From positions 1 through 5,255 of the forward strand of contig JALNZI010000099.1 in NCBI GenBank assembly GCA_023229385.1: 5,255 bases of DNA, written 5' to 3'. Below, piece after piece: positions 1 to 5,255 of the stretch. Under the pieces are notes generated by a model. The model did not search any database. It was not told the origin of the DNA and worked only from the letters and a program-made list of their open reading frames with translations. Both the position numbers and the translations under genes were made by a program. The stretch comes from Candidatus Omnitrophota bacterium (GTDB taxonomy: Bacteria; Omnitrophota; Gorgyraeia; Gygaellales; Profunditerraquicolaceae). Every line of letters starts with the position of its first letter. Within the stretch, counting starts at the first letter, position 1.

Positions 1-180
1 CAGGCTTTCTAAAGCGATTTTCTTTTGTTTTTTCACAAAGAGATAAGCCAAAGAAGCGACACTCTTGGCAAAGCTATAAAGGCAGCTAGCAGGGATGACT
101 CTTACTATCAAAGAACATATATTTAAGCCAAGCCAAGCCAGAAAATGGCTTATGCTTTTGCGTATTTTCTTGGAATCCAT
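1..180 (-). CDS. Probable lysophospholipid/lipid A acyltransferase (LpxL/HtrB family), N-terminal fragment
   Basis: This reading frame starts at an ATG (178-180 on the plus strand) and stays open for 60 codons to the window edge, so only the N-terminus is visible. The peptide has a basic start (K4, K5, R7, K8), a hydrophobic stretch around residues 13-31, and ends with KKQKKIALESL (residues 50-60). That ending is typical of LpxL/HtrB-type acyltransferases, where a basic patch and IALENL-like segment precede the catalytic HX4D motif, which would lie outside the window. The family transfers acyl chains to lipid A precursors or related lipids at the inner membrane. A strong promoter (202-229) lies just upstream, supporting this start. 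No Shine-Dalgarno is visible. The gene follows the kinase gene on the same strand, 57 bp away. The family call rests on a short N-terminus and would be settled by the next few hundred bases. Confidence 0.68.
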   Translation of the reverse strand, partial: MDSKKIRKSISHFLAWLGLNICSLIVRVIPASCLYSFAKSVASLAYLFVKKQKKIALESL

Positions 181-201
181 TTTAATTTTTTAAGTTAAAT
201 A

Positions 202-229
202 ATTATAACAAACTAACCTTAAATTGCAA
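202..229 (-). promoter_or_regulatory. Extended -10 sigma70-type promoter for the acyltransferase gene
   Basis: On the minus strand the -35 box is TTGCAA (224-229) and the -10 box is a perfect TATAAT (202-207), with a 16-bp spacer. A TG one base before the -10 makes an extended element, TGTTATAAT (202-210). Transcription should start near 195, about 15 nt before the ATG at 180. The leader is AT-only in character, with no ribosome binding site. The -35 lies 8 bp past the kinase stop codon, and no terminator hairpin separates the two genes, so readthrough from upstream may add to expression. Confidence 0.7.
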
Positions 230-237
230 ATAGAAAT

Positions 238-720
238 TTAAAGTTTATAGCCGATCTTCCGCAATAAACCTTTGCGCCAGGCAATATCCTCAGCGTCTTC
301 AACTCCATTAGGGCTTAAACCATCAATTACCCCTAATATACCCCGGCCACTTTGGCTCTGGGCAATGATCACTTCCGCAGCGTTAGCCGTAGCGCAATAT
401 ATATTACAAACCTCGGGGATATTTTTTAAAGCGTTTAAAACATTAACCGGATAGGCATCCTTAATGAAAATGATAAAACTATGGCCGCAGGCAATCGCAA
501 GCGCGTTTTTAGAAGCCAACTCTTTAAGTGAAGCATCATTGCCCTCACAACGCACCTTACAGGCGCCGCTGGCCTCGCTAAAAGCCAGGCCGAATTTAGC
601 TCCCGGGACATTAACCAGAGATTCATACAGATCTTCCACTGTTTTAATAAAATGGGCCTGGCCTAAAATAAAATTTAAATCCCCGGGTTTATCTATCTTT
701 ACCGCCTTAATTTCCAGCAT
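238..720 (-). CDS. Adenosine-specific kinase family protein (COG1839/PF04008 type)
   Basis: The 160-residue product matches the adenosine-specific kinase family over its whole usual length. Recognisable blocks in order are QAHFIKTVEDLYE (residues about 21-33), KFGLAFSEASG (about 42-52), the GH of ACGHSF (about 77-82), the YPVNVLNALKNIPEVCNIYCATAN region (about 90-113), and GRGILGVIDG (about 125-134) with a C-terminal RKGLLRKIGYKL-like end. The family is small and soluble, with no signal peptide or membrane segment here. It is named from structural work showing adenosine/AMP-type ligand binding; its physiological role is poorly established, so the label should be read as a family name. The gene lies 13 bp after the deacetylase stop on the same strand and has a near-consensus Shine-Dalgarno, so it is probably cotranslated from that operon. 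No functional link to the deacetylase is evident. Confidence 0.88.
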   Translation of the reverse strand: MLEIKAVKIDKPGDLNFILGQAHFIKTVEDLYESLVNVPGAKFGLAFSEASGACKVRCEGNDASLKELASKNALAIACGHSFIIFIKDAYPVNVLNALKNIPEVCNIYCATANAAEVIIAQSQSGRGILGVIDGLSPNGVEDAEDIAWRKGLLRKIGYKL

Positions 721-728
721 ATCTTATT

Positions 729-735
729 CCTCCTT
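729..735 (-). promoter_or_regulatory. Strong Shine-Dalgarno of the adenosine-specific kinase gene
   Basis: On the minus strand AAGGAGG lies 8 nt before the ATG at 718-720. It overlaps the TAA stop of the upstream deacetylase gene (734-736), so ribosomes ending the first gene sit on the initiation site of the second, a layout that favours translational coupling. It is the only consensus-like ribosome binding site I see in the window, and it belongs to an internal operon gene rather than a first gene. Confidence 0.85.
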
Positions 736-2140
736 ACTTATTAAGCTTGATCTTGCGGAAACCGACAGTATCAATGGGTAAATTACCATGAAAAGCTTTC
801 AGGGCTGTCAAAATATAGTCCGGCCCGCCTAAAAGCTTAAGCGGGATCTTTAAAACTAAATAGTTTCTGCTAAATTCAAGCACTACCCCGGAGTTAACTA
901 TTCTTTGCCGGCAGTTAAACACACGGAATTTCTTCCCCGCGGTAATAATGCGTATCTTGGGCATCGCCGCAAAGGCAGTATCTTTGCTGTAGCCAAACGC
1001 GTAAATCAATACGCCGAATCTATTGCTGAGTTTTCTGGATTTATCTACACGCACAACAAAATAATCGTTTTCCCAGGCATAGCTAACTTGCCCATCGCCT
1101 TCTAATAGCACCTGCCGGTCAGGCAGTTCCGCTTCAGGCAGATCATTAATCATTCTTGAGGCGCCGGAATAAGCAACGTCTTTTTCTTTTGCTTCTTGAG
1201 AGACTAACTCCAAAACAGGATAATCCCCAAACAGCTCATTTTCCCTGGCAAAGGAAAACAAATAGAAGGCGCTGGATTCCGTCTGGCTCTTATAAAAAAG
1301 TATTGCCTGGTATTTTTTATCCAATTCCTCAAAGCCCAGGTTTAACCGTAACCAATCAATCTGTGAACCGATGAATTTATCCGGCGGATAAAGTTCCATC
1401 TCCGGATGGTAATACCTGGGTTTTGGCCAACCCACGCAATGTACGAGATAGGGGTAAACCTTTGGGCTGACAATCTGCCCATCCACATCACTCAAGGCTA
1501 TCTGAAGGAATAAATACAATGATTTATGGTCTACATTAACATCCGCCGGATGCGAAACAAATATTTTATCCGGTTTATAATCCAGGATCTGCCTGGTCAA
1601 ATCATTCAAGATACTTTCTCCGCAATAATCCGCTCCATAAGACGGGTTATCTTTATAAGGCACACTGGATATACGGGTTAAGCGATCACGGAATGGTTTC
1701 TTCGTCTGCCAATATTGGCTGAATATATTAAAAGTCCCGTAATCCGGGTAACCTAAGAATACCAGGTCTTTTTCTGATAACCCCAAGGATTTCATTGCTT
1801 TTATTGATTCCTGCTGACGCACCTGGCCCATATGCACAAACTCACCCTGGCGCAGAGTTAGCCTTTTTTCGTAAACAATAAAAGCCAATTCATTGTGGTC
1901 ACCATTAGTCAGATAGACTATCTTTACCTGCGCGCCTGCTTTAAGCGCCTGCTGGATAACTCCCGCGCAGGCAATCGCCTCATCATCAGGATGCGGGGCA
2001 AGAATCAAAACCCGCTCCCCTTCTTTAAAAGGTTCTAAAGCCGGCATTTGCGACCAATACTCCCGGTCAGGTTTTTCTATGCTGGCGCAACCGGAAATCA
2101 TAAAAAATACTAAAACCAATAACAATTTTAATTTAGACAT
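734..2140 (-). CDS. PIG-L/LmbE family zinc deacetylase, predicted lipoprotein with C-terminal extension
   Basis: The 468-residue protein begins with a lipoprotein signal peptide: K3, K5, a hydrophobic core at 6-15, and the lipobox ISGC ending at C18. A19 at the +2 position does not resemble the Asp inner-membrane retention signal, so outer-membrane sorting is possible. The PIG-L domain follows. APHPDDE (48-54) supplies predicted zinc ligands H50 and D53 and general base D52; R108 and E111 fit the family's RxxE helix; SHPADVNVDH (196-205) supplies the third ligand H205. The family removes N-acetyl groups from GlcNAc-type sugars in glycans and glycoconjugates. The substrate here is unknown, and the export signal implies a periplasmic or surface target. 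Residues about 305-468 go beyond the usual roughly 230-300-residue domain and look beta-rich, possibly a carbohydrate-binding or DOMON-like fold (inference only). First gene of a unit with the kinase gene. The ATG at 2140 is supported by the signal peptide and by a promoter 6 nt away. Confidence 0.9.
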   Translation of the reverse strand: MSKLKLLLVLVFFMISGCASIEKPDREYWSQMPALEPFKEGERVLILAPHPDDEAIACAGVIQQALKAGAQVKIVYLTNGDHNELAFIVYEKRLTLRQGEFVHMGQVRQQESIKAMKSLGLSEKDLVFLGYPDYGTFNIFSQYWQTKKPFRDRLTRISSVPYKDNPSYGADYCGESILNDLTRQILDYKPDKIFVSHPADVNVDHKSLYLFLQIALSDVDGQIVSPKVYPYLVHCVGWPKPRYYHPEMELYPPDKFIGSQIDWLRLNLGFEELDKKYQAILFYKSQTESSAFYLFSFARENELFGDYPVLELVSQEAKEKDVAYSGASRMINDLPEAELPDRQVLLEGDGQVSYAWENDYFVVRVDKSRKLSNRFGVLIYAFGYSKDTAFAAMPKIRIITAGKKFRVFNCRQRIVNSGVVLEFSRNYLVLKIPLKLLGGPDYILTALKAFHGNLPIDTVGFRKIKLNK

Positions 2141-2146
2141 AGGGGT

Positions 2147-2174
2147 ATTCTATCATCTAGCTGTAATTAGTCAA
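2147..2174 (-). promoter_or_regulatory. Extended -10 promoter of the deacetylase gene, placed for a leaderless mRNA
   Basis: On the minus strand the -35 is TTGACT (2169-2174, 5/6 to consensus), the spacer is 16 bp, and the -10 is TAGAAT (2147-2152, 5/6), with an upstream TG forming TGATAGAAT (2147-2155). Only six bases, ACCCCT, separate the -10 from the ATG at 2138-2140. A start 7 nt after the -10 would fall on the A of the ATG. No Shine-Dalgarno exists at the usual distance, which agrees with a leaderless transcript. Confidence 0.72.
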
Positions 2175-2227
2175 GGTAATGCCTGTTTTACGGAAGCTAA
2201 AAAGGGTGACCTCGGCAATGAAATGAT

Positions 2228-2255
2228 TTGCAAAAACTTATCCTTGTTATACAAT
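2228..2255 (+). promoter_or_regulatory. Promoter of the cation transporter gene, placed for a leaderless mRNA
   Basis: TTGCAA (2228-2233, 4/6 to consensus) and TACAAT (2250-2255, 5/6) are separated by 16 bp. Six bases (GTTTTC) then lead to the ATG at 2262, so the expected transcription start coincides with the start codon. The -35 hexamer is identical to that of the acyltransferase promoter at 224-229, and the -10-to-ATG distance equals that of the divergent deacetylase promoter. No Shine-Dalgarno precedes this ATG. Confidence 0.6.
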
Positions 2256-2261
2256 GTTTTC

Positions 2262-3140
2262 ATGGTAACCGATGTCCAAAAACACTATCAAAGAATCAGA
2301 AAAATACTCCTGATCATACTTGCCTTGAACTGGCTTACGGCTTTAGCCAAGATTATTTACGGTTTAAGCAGCCGCTGCTCCAGTATGACCGCTGACGGCT
2401 TTCATTCACTTTCAGACGGAACCTCTAACCTCATCGGCCTGCTGGGAATCCATTTTGCCTGCCAGCCGGTAGATAAAGACCACCCTTACGGGCATAAAAA
2501 ATACGAAACATTATTCTCCCTGGCAATCTCCGCTATGCTTTTTATTGTGGCATTTAATTTAATTAAACAGGGCTGGGGCCGCCTTCTTCACCCCATCACC
2601 CCTCAGGTAAATATAAGCAGTTTTGTAGTCATGATTATCACCTTGGCAATTAATATCTGGGTAATGCGCTATGAATACAAAAGGGGCAGGGAATTAAAAA
2701 GCGACATCCTGATTTCTGATTCTATGCATACGCGGGCGGATATCTTTACCTCTTTTTCAGTAATCGCTTCTCTTATTGCCATAAAATTCGGGCTTCCCAT
2801 AATCGACCCGATCATAACTATCCTTATCGCCCTGTTTATCGGATTTGCCGCTTTTGAAATAGCCAAGCAAAGCTCTGATGTCCTCTGCGATACAGCGGTT
2901 TTCTTAGATGACCAAAAAATCAGGGAAATTGTATTAAAAACAAAAGGAGTGCGCGCCTGCCATAAGATCCGCAGCCGCGGAAGAATTGATGATATTTATA
3001 TTGACCTGCATGTCCAGGTCAATCCCCAGATGCACATTGACAACGCCCATCAAATAAGCGACAACATTGAAGAAGCAATCAAATCCGCCATACCCGGGAT
3101 AACCGATGTAGTGGTACACATGGAACCCCTGAAACATTAG
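2262..3140 (+). CDS. Cation diffusion facilitator (CDF) transporter, probably zinc
   Basis: The 292-residue protein is a full-length CDF. Six membrane segments lie at about 14-34, 43-66, 83-103, 117-135, 158-174 and 179-201, followed by a cytoplasmic domain at about 205-292. The transport site is complete: H48 and D52 in segment 2 (ADGFHSLSDG) and H156 and D160 in segment 5 (SMHTRAD). The loop carries HPYGHKKYE (74-82). The C-terminal domain has H234, H250, H263 and H286 at positions matching the zinc-binding histidines of E. coli YiiP. Family work links the HD-HD site to zinc preference, whereas YiiP/FieF has DD-HD; substrate is thus inferred as Zn2+, exported by proton antiport as a dimer. 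The frame is open back to 2079, but that would overlap the divergent deacetylase by 62 bp and add non-family sequence. The ATG at 2262 fits the family and the promoter; 2223 is a second choice. It converges on lnt. Confidence 0.92.
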   Translation: MVTDVQKHYQRIRKILLIILALNWLTALAKIIYGLSSRCSSMTADGFHSLSDGTSNLIGLLGIHFACQPVDKDHPYGHKKYETLFSLAISAMLFIVAFNLIKQGWGRLLHPITPQVNISSFVVMIITLAINIWVMRYEYKRGRELKSDILISDSMHTRADIFTSFSVIASLIAIKFGLPIIDPIITILIALFIGFAAFEIAKQSSDVLCDTAVFLDDQKIREIVLKTKGVRACHKIRSRGRIDDIYIDLHVQVNPQMHIDNAHQISDNIEEAIKSAIPGITDVVVHMEPLKH

Positions 3141-3159
3141 ATAGATCCCCGGTATATTT

Positions 3160-4635
3160 TTATTTCCGTTTTCTTAAAGAAAACATTATAACCCAACCGT
3201 CAAATAACAGGCAGAGAAGAATGAACCGGTCGCCGTAACGGTTGTAAATTGTGCGGCCGGAAGAAGACAAATAAATATTCTTACTGCTATAACCCCTGAT
3301 AAAACTCAAGCTGCCGGAAGGATCTTGCACCATTGATGAAAGCCTGCCGAAAGGATCAATGAATCCGGATATACCGGTATTAGCTGAACGCACAAGATAC
3401 ACGCGGCTCTCAACTGCCCGGAAAACTGAAGCCGCAAAATGTTGATATGGCGCGCTGCTTTCTTTGTACCAGGCATCATTAGTAATATTTACCAAGAACC
3501 TGGCCCCTCTTTTTATAAACTCCCGGGATAACTCGGGAAAAAGATCCTCAAAACAGATAAGCACGCCAAAATTCGCCGGCTGGTCAAATATGGTATATTC
3601 CTTACCCGGCTCGATATCTCCGATTGGAGCAATAGACTGCAGAAAAGGAAATGTATCCTTGAATGGCACGAATTCACCGAACGGAACCAGATGAAGTTTA
3701 TTGTATATTTTCTCCGGTTCGCCCAGGTTATTAATGAATAGGGCACTGTTAAAATAAGCATCGCCAAAACGGGAAACTGCCCCCAGCAATAAATTAGTAT
3801 TTAATTGTCTGGTTAAAGAAAAAACCTGGCTGAATTGCGCAGCAGCACTCTCATCTCCCCAAAGAACCGGCATAGATGCTTCCGGCCAAATAATCAACCC
3901 GGGGCCATCCTGAGCAACAGCCTCGGTCAATGTTATATAAGTACCCAATATACCGGCTGCCGATGGTTTATCCCATTTTAAATCCTGGGGGATATTCCCC
4001 TGGATTACAGAAACTTTACACCACTGATTATCAGCCCGCAATTCCGGTTTAAGGCTCAACCTGTAGAAACCATAACCTAAAGATAAAAATAATAGACACA
4101 GGCAAACACAGAGAGCCTTTGCCTTTAAGCGCTTTCGCCAGGCCAAATAAAAACCGGCGTTAACCAAAGCGACAAGAAATGAAACACCCCAGGCACCGGT
4201 AATATCCGCGATCTGGATAACCGGCAGGTTTCTATACTGCGAAAGGCCTAATGACGCCCAGGGAAAACCTGTAAATAAATAACCACGCACATATTCTAAC
4301 AATACCCAGCTGCTTGGTATAAAAAATAACAAGAGCCCTGAAGAATAGGAACGGGATAAATAAATTAAACAACCAAAAACCCCAAAATAAACAGCCAGGT
4401 ATAAGATTAAAACAACCTGGCCAAGAAGAGTTACATGGATAAGCCAATATATAGTCAGGCTCCAAAAAACAATCCCGCAAATATATGCGTTAATAAATGA
4501 CTGAAGTAAAGTCTTCCTCTCTAATGAAATCAGCAGCGGGATTAAACCAAACCAGGCAAAAACCCAGAGGTTAAAACTGGAAAAGGATATTGACAGCAGG
4601 CCTGCGGATAAAATAGGCAGGATTAGGCGGATCAT
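3160..4635 (-). CDS. lnt: Apolipoprotein N-acyltransferase
   Basis: Lnt adds the third, amide-linked acyl chain to the N-terminal cysteine of lipoproteins at the periplasmic face of the inner membrane. From the ATG at 4635 the product is 491 residues (E. coli Lnt is 512). About seven hydrophobic segments occupy residues 1-190, then a nitrilase-like domain (about 205-450) and a last membrane segment near 470-486. The catalytic triad is E252 (IIWPEAS), K313 (YNKLHLVPFGEFVP) and C361 (LICFED), with E321 and E363 also conserved. An in-frame GTG at 4647 would add MLRE, but the ATG at 4635 overlaps the secA stop as ATGA and puts the first membrane segment right at the start, so I prefer it. No strong Shine-Dalgarno is seen; translation is probably coupled to secA. 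The predicted lipoprotein deacetylase in this window is a likely substrate. Confidence 0.96.
   Translation of the reverse strand: MIRLILPILSAGLLSISFSSFNLWVFAWFGLIPLLISLERKTLLQSFINAYICGIVFWSLTIYWLIHVTLLGQVVLILYLAVYFGVFGCLIYLSRSYSSGLLLFFIPSSWVLLEYVRGYLFTGFPWASLGLSQYRNLPVIQIADITGAWGVSFLVALVNAGFYLAWRKRLKAKALCVCLCLLFLSLGYGFYRLSLKPELRADNQWCKVSVIQGNIPQDLKWDKPSAAGILGTYITLTEAVAQDGPGLIIWPEASMPVLWGDESAAAQFSQVFSLTRQLNTNLLLGAVSRFGDAYFNSALFINNLGEPEKIYNKLHLVPFGEFVPFKDTFPFLQSIAPIGDIEPGKEYTIFDQPANFGVLICFEDLFPELSREFIKRGARFLVNITNDAWYKESSAPYQHFAASVFRAVESRVYLVRSANTGISGFIDPFGRLSSMVQDPSGSLSFIRGYSSKNIYLSSSGRTIYNRYGDRFILLCLLFDGWVIMFSLRKRK
4632..4635 (-). other. ATGA stop-start overlap joining secA and lnt
   Basis: Read on the minus strand, the four bases are ATGA: the ATG (4633-4635) opens lnt and the TGA (4632-4634) closes secA. 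This four-base overlap is a common sign of translational coupling and supports cotranscription of the two genes. It also decides the lnt start over the GTG 12 bases upstream. Confidence 0.8.
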
Positions 4636-5255
4636 TTCGCGCAACACTTCTTATATTTCTTCCCCGAGCCGCAAGGACAAGGGTCATTGCGGCCAACTTT
4701 AGGCTGCTGGGATTGCACAGGCCTGGCTGCCGCCGCCGGTTTAACCGGAGCCCCTGTTTCTAAAACATTTTCCCCTTCGGCAGGAACCTGGAATTTAACC
4801 GACTCCGGATGGGAAAGCTCTTTAGGGACGGAGCTAAAAACGCCCTGAAATCTATCCGGCTTAGCCGGCTGTACTTTAAAAATAGTCTCAACAGCTTCTT
4901 CTTCGATAGCGCTGATCATCTGGGAAAACATTTCAAAAGCCTCGCGCTTATATTCAATTAAAGGATCCCGCTGCCCATAAGCGCGCAGGCCTATACCTTC
5001 ACGTAAACTATCCATGGCATAAAGATGGTCTTTCCACTTACTATCGATAATCTGCAGGAATACCATGCCTTCCAGGTTACGCATCAACTCAGGAGTAATC
5101 GCCTTCTCCTTATTTTCGTAAGCCGCAAGCAGCTGGGCGCATAATTTATCCTTAATCTCCTGATCCCCCAGGCCGCTGAATTCCTGCGCGTTAAGCTCCA
5201 GCCCAAACTTTAAAGACATCAAGCTGATTAATCCTATGGTATCAACTTCAGATGA
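4632..5255 (-). CDS. secA: Preprotein translocase ATPase SecA, C-terminal part
   Basis: SecA is the cytoplasmic ATPase that drives preproteins through SecYEG. The last 207 codons are present and the frame stays open to the window edge, so the nucleotide-binding domains lie outside. An apparent start at the TTG near 5222 is not real, since the coding frame and SecA-like sequence run through it. Visible parts are the end of the helical wing region, the helical scaffold with MRNLEGMVFLQIIDSKWKDH and the LREGIGLRAYGQRDPLIEYKREAF segment, a variable proline/alanine-rich linker, and a terminal SEC-C zinc motif (4635-4679) with CPCGSGKKYKKCC. Its ligands C193, C195, C204 and C205 (counted from the first in-window codon) give a CCCC set, where E. 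coli has His in the last place. This tail binds zinc, SecB and phospholipid in studied SecA proteins. lnt follows with a four-base overlap. Confidence 0.97.
   Translation of the reverse strand, partial: SSEVDTIGLISLMSLKFGLELNAQEFSGLGDQEIKDKLCAQLLAAYENKEKAITPELMRNLEGMVFLQIIDSKWKDHLYAMDSLREGIGLRAYGQRDPLIEYKREAFEMFSQMISAIEEEAVETIFKVQPAKPDRFQGVFSSVPKELSHPESVKFQVPAEGENVLETGAPVKPAAAARPVQSQQPKVGRNDPCPCGSGKKYKKCCAK

Noticed and set aside
125..138. Short tandem repeat of AAGCC units
   Set aside because: Only about three copies, inside the acyltransferase frame where they encode ordinary hydrophobic residues. No sign of a functional repeat.
464..781. Open frame on the plus strand opposite the adenosine-specific kinase
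   Set aside because: It lies wholly antisense to a well-supported gene and its translation shows no family features. The same applies to antisense frames at 272-454, 905-1105, 1156-1374 and 3464-3694.
2079..2261. N-terminal extension of the CDF frame back to an ATG at 2079
   Set aside because: It would overlap the divergent deacetylase gene, including its signal peptide codons, and span both promoters. The added 61 residues have no CDF character, and the family start fits the ATG at 2262.
3141..3159. The 19-bp gap between the convergent CDF and lnt genes as a regulatory site
   Set aside because: Too short for a hairpin of its own; I see no terminator or other signal in it on either strand.
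3090..3162. Possible terminator after the CDF gene: ATACCCGGGAT (3090-3100) nearly complements ATCCCCGGTAT (3145-3155), followed by a T-rich run
   Set aside because: The stem has a central mismatch, the loop would be 44 nt and contains coding sequence and the stop codon. This is not a convincing intrinsic terminator.
5220..5222. TTG as the start of a separate SEC-C protein
   Set aside because: The frame stays open upstream to the window edge and the protein aligns with the SecA scaffold domain, so this is an internal codon of secA.

Overview
The window looks like a piece of chromosome from a diderm (Gram-negative-type) bacterium. It carries genes for lipoprotein N-acylation (Lnt), protein export (SecA), a probable lipid A-type acyltransferase and a lipoprotein deacetylase. 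Base composition is moderate, with dense coding. The mix of a bacterial secA-lnt pair with an adenosine-specific kinase, a family best known from archaea and thermophiles, suggests an uncultured phylum. Omnitrophota is my impression only; nothing here proves it.

Layout, left to right. 1-180 (minus) is the 5' part of a probable LpxL/HtrB-family acyltransferase, cut by the window edge. 181-237 is a short spacer with a very good promoter for it. 238-720 (minus) is an adenosine-specific kinase. 734-2140 (minus) is a PIG-L/LmbE-type zinc deacetylase with a lipoprotein signal peptide. 2141-2261 is a divergent promoter region. 2262-3140 (plus) is a cation diffusion facilitator. After a 19-bp gap comes lnt (3160-4635, minus), convergent with it. 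lnt overlaps the end of secA (4632 to beyond 5255, minus) by an ATGA junction. No stretch over 300 bases lacks a gene.

Transcription units inferred: secA-lnt as one minus-strand operon; the deacetylase and kinase as another, possibly reading on into the acyltransferase; and the transporter alone on the plus strand. The common theme is the envelope. SecA exports preproteins, Lnt finishes lipoproteins (the deacetylase should be one of its substrates), and the acyltransferase probably builds the outer-membrane lipid.

The most notable signal is in the promoters. The deacetylase and transporter genes, on opposite strands, each have a -35 box, a 16-bp spacer, a -10 box and exactly 6 nt before the ATG, with no ribosome binding site. 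This is the geometry of leaderless mRNAs. The downstream kinase gene instead has a near-perfect Shine-Dalgarno. I see no clearly novel multi-gene system.
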